A DNA stretch of 64,000 nucleotides from Gymnorhina tibicen (lineage: Eukaryota; Chordata; Aves; Passeriformes; Artamidae). Below the pieces are notes generated by a model. That model was not told the DNA's origin. It saw nothing but the letters and a program-made list of their open reading frames with translations, and did not search any database. Positions 23,930 through 36,316 of the stretch are shown here, piece by piece (positions within the stretch are counted from its first letter, which is position 1; each line of letters begins with the position of its first letter). Position numbers and translations under genes: made by a program. Where the stretch lies: positions 235,848 to 299,847 of the forward strand of contig VXAZ01000469.1 in NCBI GenBank assembly GCA_013399875.1, given 5' to 3'.

Positions 23930-24350
23930 GGTCACGCCAAGGCGCCACTTCGGTGCCGTGCCTCAGTTTCCCAGCTCGGCCCCCCGCGGCTGCCCCGCGC
24001 TGTCACAGCCTCGGCCGTGACTTGTCACACGTCCGAAGTACAGCGAGAATCTCTGCCGAGGGATGTAAATCCAGGTCAAACACTTCCTGCCCGTGTCTCC
24101 CGGGGAGAGCGGACGCTGCCGAACTCCGGCAGCAGAGCCGCAGCTGCAGCGAGGGCAGAGCCGGCTCCCGGCCCGGAGCATCCCGGGTTCGCCCGCGGCC
24201 AGCCCGGGGGGATGCAGGGGGCTGCACGCCCGGGCTGTGCTCGCTGTTCAGCCAGGCTGGAAAACCCCTCCTCGCTTTGCTGCACCGCCCGCAGCCGAGC
24301 TGGGGTGGGAGGCAGCCGCAGGGGCGGTCGGAGGTGCCAGGCTGGGGGAG
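23930..24350. promoter_or_regulatory. CpG-dense block, candidate CpG island
   Basis: CpGs are dense here (for example ccccgcggctgccccgcgct, gagagcggacgctgccgaac, gttcgcccgcggccagcccg) compared with most of the intergenic interval. It could mark a promoter of an unannotated transcript or simply local GC-biased conversion. No TATA box, start codon context or exon could be assigned. Confidence 0.35.
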
Positions 24351-24659
24351 GAGAGAGGGCACCTGCCCCAGGGATTTCATGGAACTTTCCCCTGCGTTCG
24401 TCCCGCTCGTGCCAGAGCCAGCACAGCCCCTTCATCCCCCCCGCCCTGGCAAAGCGTGGCTTGAACCACCCCGGACCCCATCCAAAACTTCCCCTTGTAC
24501 TGATTATCTCTGCCGACAGCTCCCTGGGACCGTTCGTCCCATCTTTATAAACACTTCCTTTTCCTCCAGTGCCAAATCTGCCCGGAGTCCCCGAGGCCCG
24601 GAGCCAGGAGCTCCCGGGACAGGACAGTGCCAGGGAGTGGGGCAGCAGCCGCTGCTTCC

Positions 24660-24830
24660 CAAATCCCTTCTTAATTATGAAAGATGAACACTTGAAAATC
24701 TGACCCGAGGTGGCTGTTGTTGAGTCATCCTCTCTTTAATTGCTTGCAAATATTGCACTGCCTCACAGTGTGGGCTGTAAATTACCAGCAAATAAAGTGT
24801 GGAAGCTGTTTTACAGCTAATGTATTGTTT
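24660..24830. promoter_or_regulatory. AT-rich island, candidate conserved non-coding element
   Basis: A compact AT-rich stretch (containing tcctctctttaattgcttgc and aaataaagtgtggaagctg) directly after the CpG-dense block. No open frame or repeat match. Confidence 0.2.
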
Positions 24831-24961
24831 CTTGGGAAAGTTTGGGATTAAATGGATCTTCCTGCTGAGCTAACAGCCCCTTTCGCTGGGAGTTAGGCTG
24901 TGTGAGAGCTGGGATGGGGGTTGCTGATCTCTTGCTGGACCTTGCCTGCCCCTTGCAGGTA

Positions 24962-25030
24962 GGAAGAGTCACAGAGGGTGGGAAAACGAAACCTGGAGGC
25001 ATCCAGTCCATCTGCCGTGGCAATGTCGGT
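24962..25030 (-). mobile_element. Very decayed antisense CR1 tail (tentative)
   Basis: The sequence 'gtcacagagggtgggaaaac' followed by 'ctggaggcatccagtccatc' aligns loosely with the reverse complement of a CR1 end. It is short and diverged. Confidence 0.4.
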
Positions 25031-25688
25031 GCCGCTCGCTGAGCGCCTCAGGAGTGCCGAACACTATTTATCAATATTTCCCAATACCCCCTAAGGTGAG
25101 CCTTTCTGAAGATTTCAACACGAGGGTTCATTAAGTGACTTCAAGTGAAAAAAGAAAAAAATAATAAAAGCTGCTGTTCAGCAGTGCAGATTTCCCCAGA
25201 GGCTTCTGTTATTATCGTCTTCCCAGTTATGAGTGATTTATTCTTAACGTTCCTGGCCTGGCACACACTGAAAATCATTGCTCCCGTTGTGGCTCCACTC
25301 CAGCTCTCCTGGGACAAGGGGACACAGCCACCACAGGCGCCAGCATCCCCCTGCCTTCCTGGCAGTCCCCAGGGCCTGGGCTGTCCCTCTGCTCCCCACA
25401 AGCCCAGGGCATCACCCCTTGCTGATGCCTCTTAAGCCCGAGTCCTGGGGGATTAAAAACTGTGGCAGGAATTTTTGAGATGGGGATGGAATTTGGAGGT
25501 CTCTGCCGTGGGGTGGGGAAGCCCTTGGGGCAGCTTGGCTGGTGCCACGTGGATCGTCACGCCCACAGCTGGTGGTGACCCGAGTCAGGCAGGATTCCTG
25601 CCAGCAGCCAGCCCTGCCAGGAAAATCTCCAGGAAAAGACTGTTGGAATTGCCCCCACATTTAACCTCATTTATTAATTCCCATCTCC
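25031..25688. other. Intergenic, no gene recognised
   Basis: Nothing beyond ordinary intergenic sequence. Confidence 0.45.
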
Positions 25689-25777
25689 GGACTCTGAGGG
25701 CGTCTGTCCATCACCAAAATAGACCTTAAATATATTCCCGCCTTTGGACTCCAAGGACATCTGTCCATCACCGAAAT
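25689..25777. repeat. Two-copy 57-bp tandem duplication
   Basis: The 32-base block starting ggactctgagggcgtctgtc at 25689 recurs as ggactccaaggacatctgtc at 25746 with five differences, giving a 57-bp period. Confidence 0.85.
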
Positions 25778-26701
25778 GCCCCTGTCCCAGGGGAAGGTGG
25801 TGGGAATTGTTTGGGAATCTGAGGAAAGGGGCAGAAAGCAGCTGCCACCTCTCCGGAGAGGAGCAGGGCACCTTCCAGAATAGATGGTGGCCAAGCAAAG
25901 GAAGGAAAAGGTGCCTCCCTTCCATGCTTTAGCTGCTGGTTTCTTTTCCAGGCACAGGATCAGACGAATTACAGGGTTACAGAGGGGCTCAAGGCTGAGC
26001 CGCTGCAGCAGGAAAGTCGCAGCAAGGGTTTGGCCCTGGCAGCAGCAGGTGACAGCTCAGAACTGCAGCAGGATCTCCAGACACATTAAAAAGACAAATT
26101 TCCAAGCATGAAGCAATGGCTTGGATGTGCCTTGTGTATGACTAACAGAAAATCCGATTTCATATTGTTTCTGGATCCTTCTCGTGGTCACCCTGGAAGG
26201 AAATGGAAGGAATTCTTTGAAGCAAAGCATCCCTTCCCAAGAAATCCAGGTTATTTCAGGGGTTTATGACTTCCTGTTGGCCATCAGAAAACAGGAGGCA
26301 AAACCCCCCAAGCCACTGTCTCCCTCTGGATATCTAGAAAAGGCAAATTAAGAGTTAAGAATCACTACAGCTTTTTTTCCAACCTTCCTCCTTAACTCCA
26401 CAATGAAGGATAATTAATTGATGAGAGCTCTTTCGCTGCAAACTAAAATTAGCTTTTTTTTTTTCTTTCAGTGTGTGCAACCTGCAAATTCTCGGCAATC
26501 CCAGGGGCTGCTGCTGGGGGTTGGATCCTGGGCAGGTGTTGGGCAGGGGTCGGTCCTTCAGGCCTTTCCACTGCAGCTCATGGCACAAAGGAGGATTTTT
26601 CAGGGTCAGCCAGTGAGTTTTGCTACATTTCAACTCCAAGTGCTCCACAACTCCCTGAAAAGAGGTTGTGGACGAGTGGGGTCGGTCTCTTCTCCCACAT
26701 A
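25778..26701. other. Intergenic, no gene recognised
   Basis: A pyrimidine-rich tract ending ctttcag at about 26471 imitates a splice acceptor. The following open frame has no recognisable family and runs into a CR1 element, so I do not call an exon. Confidence 0.45.
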
Positions 26702-26969
26702 TCAAGCACTAGGATGAGAGGAAACGGCTCCAAGTTGCACCAGGGAAGGCTTATTTCGATATTAGGAACAATTTCTTCATGGAAAGGGCTGTCAGGCACT
26801 GGAACAGGCTGCCCAGGGCAGTGGTGGAATCACCAGCCCTGCAAAGCTCAAAAAATGTACAGATGTGATGCTAAGGGACATGGGTTAGTGGTGAACTGCC
26901 AGTGCTGGGCTAATGGCTGGACTCGGTGGGTTTAGAGGTCTTTTCCAATCCTTTCAATTCTGTGATTCC
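26702..26969 (+). mobile_element. CR1 LINE 3' fragment, sense, different subfamily
   Basis: The sequence 'gaaacggctccaagttgcac', 'ttcatggaaagggctgtcag', 'gcactggaacaggctgccca', 'ggctggactcggtgggttta' and the tail 'caattctgtgattcc' form a CR1 3' end. The 'ctccaagttgcaccaggg' signature separates it from the subfamily at 300 and 47832. Confidence 0.9.
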
Positions 26970-29110
26970 ACCCTGAGCACCACCCTGAGGCAGAAGGAAG
27001 GAGAAGTGTCCCTGTTCTGCCAGTCCTGCATCGCTGATGGCTTTGACAAACCCTGCACATTCCCCCTGCTCCCCATCTGCTTCACACACCTCCACTCGGG
27101 GCTGCAAAGGGAAACCAGAGCTCCTGAGACACACAGGGATGAATAGATGTATGTTTATATGAAGGATGACGGATGGAGAGGCTGTGGTTGTTTTCTGGGG
27201 GTGCCCAGTTGGGCTGTTCCTCACCCAGCATCTCCTGCAGAGCTGTCCCCTCACCGGGCACCCACACCAACGCTTGGAAAACATCACCCATCCCTCAGGA
27301 AAAGCCTGGTGCAGCCAGCAAGCCATTTCCTCCAGCAGAAATAGCTGGAAGAGAGGAAAAGAAGTGGAGAGGAAGGAAGTTGTAAAGCAGAGGAAGCTGT
27401 GAGGCATTCCCAACCTCGGCACGGCGACGCTCCAGAGCTGGAAAGGCATAAAAGAGTATCTGGTCTTTGTTCACCCCTGGAGCCACAGCGCTGGCAAAAA
27501 TAAGCAAGAACAATAAAGGTTCCACCAGCTCTAGGTTTTCCTGGATGAGTGTTAAGGCTTTTATCCATAAGAGCTCTGAATAGTGTGAAAATAATAACAG
27601 AAAACATTTCTGCTGTCTCCAGGGAGGAAGATGCTCATAAAGTGGGTTTTCCTGGCCCAGTTGTGCTGGCAGCAGCCCTGGGTACAAAGAGCTACCACGC
27701 TAATTCCAAGAGCCACCTTGATGAAACACTGGAAGGAAATGTGTCCTTCCCTCCTTCCCTCTCTCCTTCAGCTAATTTTGTGTTTCTCTTTCGGGCTGTG
27801 CTGCAGAGTAATGAACGTGGGTGATTTGCCATCAGATAAATGGCGTGCCATTAGCTGCCTGTTTAGGGACCATATTTCCTCTTTGTGATGAGAGCTCAAT
27901 ATCTTCCCAATGAGTTATTACTTGGAGATCTTCTAGACCTGGACTGTAAGCACCAGGCAATTACTGCGCCGTAATTCCAGGGCATAATTCCAGGGCTGCT
28001 CACCTCCCTGCCACGCAGAGCCTCTGAAGCCTCCTCAGGTGGACTGGAGGAAGCTTTTCCAGGTTTAAAAGAATGGCTTAATGGCAGCTGTTTCCAGCAG
28101 CTCCCTTTCCCCTTCTCCTTTCCCATCCCCTGCCCAGCGATGCTCAGTGGGCTCCAGGGTTGCACTTTGCAATAGGAGTGCGTTGGAAATCACAGGGAAG
28201 TGGCCTAAATCTTGTGCTCACACACAAATTAAACCCCGGTGCTGCTGTCCCATCCTGCCCAAGCTCCCCTGGAGGGCTGGCACAGCCAAACATCCCAGCC
28301 CAGCATCTCCACGGACGCAGCCCTTCACTGCCCTGCTCCCACCGGTGCTGGGTGCCAGCTCCAAAGCCTCGGGCAGACACCTTCCTGCTCAGGGCCGCCT
28401 TCCCTGTTTGCACAGCGGGAAGAAAACCCTTCCTTCCCCTTAGGAAAAGCTCTCTGCCCTGGGACATGAGTCCAGAGCCACATTTACATCTTTAACAGAA
28501 GTGATAATTGAGCTCCGAGCGCCCAGTCCAGGCTGGAGCCTGGGGTGGTGGAACCTTCCCAAACCCTGCTGGGAGCAGAGTCAGGAGCAGGGCCCGGCTC
28601 TGGCAGCAGCCCCGAGCACCAGCTCCCAGCAAACAGCCTCATTCGTGGATGATGGATAATACTAATTAAAGAGCATTCCTGATGAGCAATGAAACACCAG
28701 GGTAAGCTCAGAGGGATGAATGGACGGATGGGTGGTGAGCACCACAAACCCCTGATTTACCAGAGCTTCCCTTCCAGTAAAAATTACAAAAATGAGCTAA
28801 GCAGGAAACTTCCTGATTTTCTCTCTTTTTTATTTTTAACAGCTCTTCTCACTGCTGACATCACTGCGCCATCAGGCCTTGGAAACTCTCCCGACACTCC
28901 CAAAGGCACCGTGTCCCTGACAGGCTTGGAGGGGTGACCCCAGCTCTTCTTGGCTGGGGAGCTGCTCATTTCAATCAAAATTGTTATTTTATTCCCAATA
29001 CTTTAATCCCAGGTAAAGGACCCCATCCTGAGACAAACCAGGTTCAGATTTGTCTCTCTATTTCCCTTCTCCAGGGAAAAAAAAAGAGAGGATTATTCTT
29101 TGCAATGAGT
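26970..29110. other. Intergenic, no gene recognised
   Basis: No supported gene. A moderately AT-rich patch lies at 27800-27990. Confidence 0.45.
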
Positions 29111-29111
29111 G

Positions 29112-29162
29112 TTTTTTTTTTTTTTTAATTGTGTTTTTTTTTTTTTTTTTTTTTTTTTTTTT
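29112..29162. repeat. Double poly(T) tract
   Basis: Two T runs (about 15 and 29 bases) are separated by aattgtg. On the minus strand this is a long poly(A). It could be the tail of a minus-strand retrocopy, but I see no matching gene body or target duplication. Confidence 0.85.
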
Positions 29163-30499
29163 GAATGATCAAGCAACAGCACAAACCTACGGGAGATATT
29201 TCAGCCTCCCAAACTGCTGACGTTGAAATGTATCCAGGAGACCATACAGGGAGTATTTTAAATAGATCAAATAATCCTCGCTTTGCAAAGCCAGGTTTTT
29301 CTGTCCCAGGCCCCAGGCAGGTGGAGTTCAAGTGAGTTTCGATGGAGCATTAACAGTGCGTTAATGAAGCCTCACCCGCTCGCAATCTTCAAAGGCACTC
29401 TTGTTTTTGAACTGTAATTGTCCACTGAGAAATGACAAAACAAACAGCAATTACACTGGAAAAGGGATTTTAAAAAAATTATGCCAGTAGGACTGGAGCT
29501 CGCACAGCAGCGTTGGTGATACACGGAACTGCTGCCAGTTGCTGGAGAACTGGAAGCACAGAAGTGCCTTGTTTTCCTGGTTTCCCTCTTTCGCCTTTTC
29601 TCATGATTAAATGTTTGCAGCGGGAGCGATGCCCAGGGATGGAGGCAGATGGTGCCTCTGCAGCCAGCCCCGCCAGGAGCTCCCAAAACATCCCCAGCTT
29701 GCGGTGGGGACCGGGGCTGGTCCTCCGGCGTCACAGGAATCGCATCCCTGGAAATGCCAAATCATTCCCCCTCACCCAGGGTGCCCGGCGGGGCCATTCC
29801 AGCATCGGCCACCGCAGGATGTGCCCTGAAACAGGTCCGGCCTCTCCAAAAAGGAGAGATCTCACCCACCCTGGGGGAGGTTTTTTGGCACGATGCCCAC
29901 AGTCCGTTCTCTTTATTAGGATGGCCCTGTCCCTGTTCATATGCAATCCGTGGAATTCTTTTCCTTGAGACAACAAACCCTCCACCCTCCCCCCCCGGAT
30001 CTGCTGGGCAGAAAACTGCTGATAACAGCACAGAGCCATTTATTTGGTGTGGGATTGTTGCAGTGAGAACCCCGAGCAGGCAGCAGTGGGCAATTACTGT
30101 CGGCTCTGACCTGCAAATGGGGAAAAATTCCCCTTCCTGGGAAGGAGAACGAGAAGTTATGGACTGGACTCGGCGCTGTGGCGAGGCAAATACTAATAAT
30201 TCTCTGTGCCTGGAAAGACTGGGGGCTGAAGTGCTCCCTGCCCACTCTTCCACAGCTTTCCACCTTTATTTTTGGAGTGTTTCCAGTTTCAGAGTGGTTT
30301 CTCCTTACGTGAAATACACTTTATTTTTTAATTAAAAATTGAGTTTATTGTTGAGATGTACCCTCCTGTGATTTAAGCAGCTTGTATAAAAACATCAAGC
30401 AGCACGTGGGTGCTGTCAGCTCTACAAAGAAGCTCTAAAACCATGGAAGTTTTAGTGGCTGAAGGGGTGGATCCAGCACCTCCCCGCATCCCTCCCCTC
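29163..30499. other. Intergenic, no gene recognised
   Basis: AT-rich near 29330-29490 and GC-rich afterwards. No gene could be supported. Confidence 0.45.
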
Positions 30500-31245
30500 C
30501 GAAACTGCAATCAAAATAAATTCCTTCTGCGTTAACATTTCCCAGTAATTTGGTCATTGCAAACTGCAGGAATTTGGGATGAGGAAAAGTGGAAAAGCTC
30601 CTTTGCTTTTTCCTGCCTGGGAATAAATCTTAAGTATTATATTAACTTTAAACCCATAAAGAACATGAGAAGGGGGAACAAAGCACTCAGCTCCCTCCTG
30701 GTGGATATCTTGTTTAGGAAATCAGCTTTAAATGCATGCTCAGATAAGCTAGGTTTTTTCTTCTGTGGCTAGCACATTTTAAATGGTTTTATTTAACTAA
30801 TAAAACCCATTTTTGATACTGGTTTTTGGGCATCTTAAATTGAAAAGCAATTTCCATCCGAATAGACCACGGCACACAGTGTGAGCCCAAAATTAATAAT
30901 CATCTCATAAAGAAGAAATGCACCATCCCCTATATTATAACATAATAAAATGCAAACACAAAGAATTGCTGTAAATGTACATTAAGCTACATAATTGCTT
31001 AAGGAACCTCCCACATACAAAGTGTTTTCTTCTGTTCAGCAAAACAGGAGTTTTGGAAGAATCAAACCTGCAGGTTGGTGGTTACCAATAAAGAATCGAG
31101 TTATGGGAATAAATAAAACACGCAAATGAGAAACAAGATTAAAAGCTGGTAATTTAAACCAAGCTTTCTGCTTTGCTCATTCAAATCACCATTAAAATAA
31201 GTGGCTGAAATAAATCATCGCTGAATTTTCAGCTTTAAACTCCTT
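30500..31245. promoter_or_regulatory. AT-rich non-coding island, about 750 bp, candidate regulatory element
   Basis: One of the longest AT-rich non-repetitive stretches in the window. It contains no CR1 and only short frames (71 residues at most, no known family). Regulatory function is inferred only from compositional contrast. Confidence 0.3.
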
Positions 31246-32871
31246 CCCCCCCCAGGAAAATCTCGGGAAGGGTGTCCTGGCACGCTGAGGGATGCAGCTG
31301 GGAGTGGTGGGACAGTGGCAGGGGACCTCAGGATGGTGCTGAACCCTCATGGATTAAGAAACCTAAATAACAAGAGCCTAGAATGGATTAAAAAATCCAA
31401 ATGAGAAAAGCCCAGAGCTGCCCGGGGTGGCTCAATCCTCCCCCAGCCCCAGCTCCATCAAACACCACGTGCCTGGAGAGGCACTTGTCCCACAGTTGTT
31501 CCCGACTGCTGGGGTCAGGGGGAGAAAGCCGGGATTTGGGGAGAGCCAGGGGTGCAGGAAAGCAGCAGCCTCATGGTTGGTGCTCCATTTTGCCGCACAT
31601 CCCGTGGTGTCCAGGCACTGACGGGTGGCCCAGAGCCCTGGAGTGGGGAGATGGGATCCTGGCCTCCTGCAGTCACCAAATCCATCCCTCCCCGAGGTTT
31701 TTATGGGTAGGATATGCAAGTTTTATAGGAAAATGTTAACAGGGATCCTCCCAGGTAGGCCCCCCACAAGGAAGATGAGGAGAGAAAGGGCAGCAGTTGT
31801 GTCCCTGCTGGAAATCCATCCGTCCTGGATGGGAGATGGATCCACCTTCCATCCACTCTGGTCGGGTGCTGTGGGGAGCCCAGCGAGGCACTGGGATCAC
31901 AAAGCCCCACGGCATCACCCGTGCCAGGACCCCCGGCACATGGATTTGCCACCACCTGTGGGTTTCCCACAACTGTGGAGCTGTGAGGGCTCCACATCCC
32001 TCCATGCCAGGCTCCCATGGTCCTTCCCACCGCTCTTAAGGAAGAGGAATCCTTGTGGAATGGATGAAGAGAATTCTGAAAAGAGGATTTGGGATTCTAG
32101 CAGGATCTGGGGCAGCCCAGAGGGCGTGCAGGGTCATGGTGGGGCACCTCCCCACTGGCTATGGCAGCATCCTGGGAAGACAGGAAAAAATCCAATTCCT
32201 TCCTGGCATCTCTGGCTTTGACTCGCTTCCAGAGCCCTCCCCCGCTCCCCAGCAAGCCCGAGCATCTTTCTTTCATATGAAACAGAGAAGCTCAGCAAAA
32301 TGTAGCAATAATGTGTTGTTTTCTATTCCACTGCTCAGCGAGGAGCCTCTGGGGATGGCAGGGAAGGAAAGGGACCTCAAAATAGCGGCAGACACTCTGT
32401 GCAGTTGGAGAAGCTTTCCGGAGCACAGAAATCCCGAAATAGAGCAAACATTCCCCTTCCCTACTCCTGTTCCAAGGAAAGGGCTCGGGTGAGGGCAGCG
32501 TGAGGTGCCCCACGGTTTTGTTTGTTTGGGAACAGCTCCCAGCACCTGCTGGGAAGAGGCAGGGGGCTTCAGAGGGGCATCTCCCATGGCCAGCCAGCTG
32601 AGAGACCCCAGGGCCTCCCTGGGCACATCCGCTGGGGAAGTGGGGACACTTCAGCTGCCCCTCCCACACGTGGCACAGCCTCCTGTCTTGGCCTCGACTG
32701 CTGCATCCAAGCAGGGCTTTGGCAGATGCTGGGTGTGGGGGAGAGGCAGCCTCTGAGCAAGTCACCCCGGCCAGAGAGAGAAATCCTAAAAACGCCGTCT
32801 CCTCTGGGAGAGGCACCCCCATTGCCACAGCCAGGCTGGCTCCAGGAGCTGAGCATCTGCTGGGTAACACT
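31246..32871. other. Intergenic, no gene recognised
   Basis: Overlapping long frames on both strands (for example 31625-32221 plus and 32292-32870 minus) lack splice context or family similarity. Confidence 0.45.
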
Positions 32872-32914
32872 GGGACACGAGATCTCAGAGGCCTTTTCCA
32901 ACCTCAGTGATTCC
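32872..32914 (+). mobile_element. Short sense CR1 3' tail
   Basis: The sequence 'acacgagatctcagaggcct' followed by 'tttccaacctcagtgattcc' matches the last 40 or so bases of a CR1. Confidence 0.55.
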
Positions 32915-35434
32915 AGGGCTGGCACAGGACTGCTCCAGACCCTCCCTGCTTGGGGACAGCCAAGGGACAGGGCGAGCAATGCCCACAGGGGTCACCGTGT
33001 GCCCCAGGCTCTGTGCTGGCCCCCGGGCACAGGGGAGGCAGGGCCGGTCTCCAGCCCCATTTGAAGCCTGGTGCCTGCAGTGGGACCACACAGAGCTGTG
33101 CCTGCTCTGACCCCTCCGTCTGTCCCCTGCCATGGTTCCAAAAGGAGACCTTGAGCTTCATCCCTTCTCCTCATCATCCTCCTGGCCAAGGAAAGAGAGG
33201 AGATGCCTCCAGCCAGCACAGGGAAAGGTGCCCTGTAGCCAGGGCTGTGGGTGGGAAAACAGAAGGATGAGGAGAGTCTAATTCCTTCTGCTGGAGCACC
33301 CAAGCAGGGATTTGGTGCCTGGGAGGGGTCAGAGGCCCCTTTGCACCTCCCTGGGAGGGAGCAGAGCCCACAGCCAGGTCCCTGCCCAAGGAGCCAGGAG
33401 GAGGGAGGAGCTGCTGCAGCTTTTGGTGCCTGCCTGACTTGGGCTCTGGCCACATCCCAGCTCATTTCCAAGTTCTTCCCGTCGCCTTGTGAAACCAAAC
33501 TGGGCATCAGCTGAAAGCGGCAGCACCGGCACCAGCTGTGCCAGGTCCCCGATGAGCCTTGTTTGCCGTGCGAGGCACCAGCTCAAGGCTTTCTTTGTCT
33601 TGCCAAGAACAAGTGCTGAGGCAAATCGCGGGCCTTGTGCTGCCAGGAGGTACAAATTGGCACCCTTCAGCCACCCTCAAAAGAACCCAGGCTTGCGTGG
33701 CATAACAAGGTGATTAAATCAGCGTGAGAGATTCCGCCGCTCGAAGCCAACAGGACGCGCTGACACCAAACGGGTTTCAAGCCTCAGCTCAATTAGGGGA
33801 AGGATGGAGAGGGTTTTGGGGAAGGGGACATCTGCATGGGCTTCCCAGAGCTTGCTGTGCCGTGCCAGCAGTGCCAGGCTGGGGCAAGCAGGGGGTCTGC
33901 ATTTACCCACAGCTCCAAGGGCTGGGAGAACACAAAGATTGCCTGATTCCTCCCATTTTCAGCCCCCAACTCATTAGGGGGTGCAAGGCACTGCTGCCAT
34001 GGGTCAGTGACCTGCCACCCCCTCCCACACCGACTGCCCACGTGTTCTCCTGCTGCCACACCCTTGCAGTAGAAAGTGGGTGTGCTAAAGCTGCTGTTAA
34101 CACAGACGGGATGGGCTCTGTGAGCAAAGAACATTTTGGCTGACAGTTTCTGCTTCTGCTTCCCCAGGCAGGGGGAAAAAAGCCAGGGAGATGCTGCACA
34201 GCACATGGGGCTGGCATGAAAGGGAGGGAATTTGCCAGGATGGTGGGAAGCACCCACAAAGCATCCCAGGCTGGAGCAGGAGAGCAGCTCCACGCCACAG
34301 TGCAGCAGAACATCAGCCAAATGTGAACACATGGGGGAGAGCCCCAGAATCCAACCCGCTCCCAACACCAGCTGAGATCCCAGGGGATGCCCCAGACCCC
34401 CCAGCCCTGCACCGCTTGGGGAGACCTCCAGGGGCCTCCCCCAGGCCATCTGCCTCCACCCCCCTGTGCAGATGTGTCCAGCAGGTTCTCGATGACCTTC
34501 ACGGGGTTGTCCCTGCTCTCATCTCCAATGATTTGGTGCCTCTCTGGTTCCTGCCATGCAAACGGAGGGATGGTAAATCTTTGGCCAGCAGTAACTCACA
34601 GCCAGACAGCGCCAGGACCGAAGGCAACGAAGGGGTTTGAAATCCAATAGTCCCTAAACACTTCCAGGTGCTGCCTTTGCCTTTCTATCTTCAGGCTTCA
34701 GGGACGAACAATTCCTTACAATCTGCGTTCCCGGCTCCTCTCGCCTGAACTCCGGAGAATGATTTCACTCAGGTCCAGCACAGCGCACGGCTGTTCGTCA
34801 TAGAGTTATTTTCATTCATTTATCTCCATTCTGCCTTTTCAAGCCCTTTCCTCGCGTGCTACTTCGGCCAAATTCCCAATTCCCTGAATTTATTATCACT
34901 ATAAAATGGTTGCCTGCTCCACAGCATGACCTAGACACGCACCCCACTGCGATGCTTTAAAGGCCTTCGTCTGTTCCTATGGCAACTGGGAAGGGAGGCA
35001 AGCACTGCAGCCAGCACTGGGATGGATCCTGCATGGATGCTGCCATCCCTTCCCGGCTGCCAGGAGGCCGCAGCAGCACGGGGGGACTGGCAGTGCTGGA
35101 ACAAACAGGGCAGGAAGGCGTTTTCCTGGTGGTTCCTGTCCCCTGCTCCCCTCCTAGCGGCTCTGCCGTGGCCACGCACGGCCAGGGGGATGCGGCAGTG
35201 CTGGATAGAGCTCAGCCTGTCCAGAGGGGCACAGGTTGAAGCTGGGATGGGATGGAGACCCAGGCACAGGGACCTGGCAGCCCACGGTGACATCCAGCTG
35301 TGGCCCTGCTGGGCTGGTCACTCTGCTGACCACTCTGCTTGTCCTCCAAGCGAAACACCTCACACAAACCCACTCCCTCCAAACCAGGCAGCTCTGCCCC
35401 AGAAAGCTGCTTCTGCAAATCCCACTGCCTTCAA
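32915..35434. other. Intergenic, no gene recognised
   Basis: GC-rich except an AT-rich, CR1-free patch at about 34640-34960, which is another possible conserved element. Confidence 0.45.
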
Positions 35435-35625
35435 CCTGTTGATAGACACTGAGGCCTTTCCATTCATTTACTGATGTTATTCTCTTTTAATTCTTTATTA
35501 ATCAATTCCCACATCAGCCACTCCATCAGTTTGCCCAGCATCGAAGTGGAGCTGACAGGCCTGTAATTATCCAGGTCGTCTCATTTATCCTTTTTAAACA
35601 CTGGCAGAGATCTCACCTGGGAAAT
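35435..35625 (-). mobile_element. Ancient CR1/L3-type LINE ORF2 (reverse transcriptase) remnant
   Basis: The minus strand translates to a LINE reverse-transcriptase fragment: VFKKDK, an in-frame TGA, then DDLDNYRPVSSTSMLGKLME and WLMWELINKELKEN. The NYRPVS motif is typical of the CR1/L3/L2 group. Unlike the other CR1 copies here, which are only 3' UTR ends, this is coding-region sequence. It is broken and old. Confidence 0.8.
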
Positions 35626-36270
35626 CAGCAGAGCAGATTCAGTTCTTGCTTTTGACACAGACACAATTTTGTTTTTCCTCCAGTGATGGGTCCCAGCCCT
35701 CGAGCTGGGGATCCTGTGGGAGCTGCCAAACCAGCACTCCTCATGCTGCCATGGGCACCGTCACTGTCTCCTGCAGCATCCCAGCTTTCATTTCAAACTG
35801 GGAAAGCAGCAGGGAAAGGCTCCCCATCCTCTCTGCAGCACCGGGACTGGTCCCTGCTGCTCACAGAGCACGAGCTGAGCTCCAGGGAAGGCAGCTCTCA
35901 GCTGTCACCACAATACACAGAGTATTTCCTGAGCATCCCCTGCTCTGGGAAGGCTCAGGATGCTTTCCCCGTTTTTCAGTTTGAAAAAAGCTGTTAAAAA
36001 AGAAATCAAATTTTTAAAAGCAGGGCAAATTTGATTATTTCTCTCCAGAAATAAGCCAAGGGGGGCTACCTTTTTCCCTACACTGGGTGGTCCTGAGCTG
36101 ATGTCCTCATGTGGCTCAGGGTGACAGCACACGGGAGCATCCCCACAGCTGGCCATGGCCGTGGGCTCAGCCCCAAGGGGAAGGTGATGGGCAGGACCCC
36201 CCCTGAGTCCCCCTCCTTCTGAGGGCAGTGCTGCTGCGACCGGGAGCCATCCCACACGGATTCACAGCTG
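35626..36270. other. Intergenic, no gene recognised
   Basis: Nothing recognised. Confidence 0.45.
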
Positions 36271-36316
36271 CTGAGCTTTCCCTGGTGAATCCTGCCCAGG
36301 CTGAGCTTTCCCTGGT
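36271..36316. repeat. 30-bp period partial duplication
   Basis: The block ctgagctttccctggt occurs at 36271-36286 and again at 36301-36316. Confidence 0.85.

Noticed and set aside
23428..24687. 419-codon plus-strand open frame
   Set aside because: It crosses the 105-N gap and the pentamer array, and the rest is CpG-rich low-complexity translation without family similarity or splice sites.
26440..26935. Possible exon after a polypyrimidine tract ending ctttcag
   Set aside because: The downstream frame runs straight into a CR1 element, and no conserved residues or donor site were recognised.
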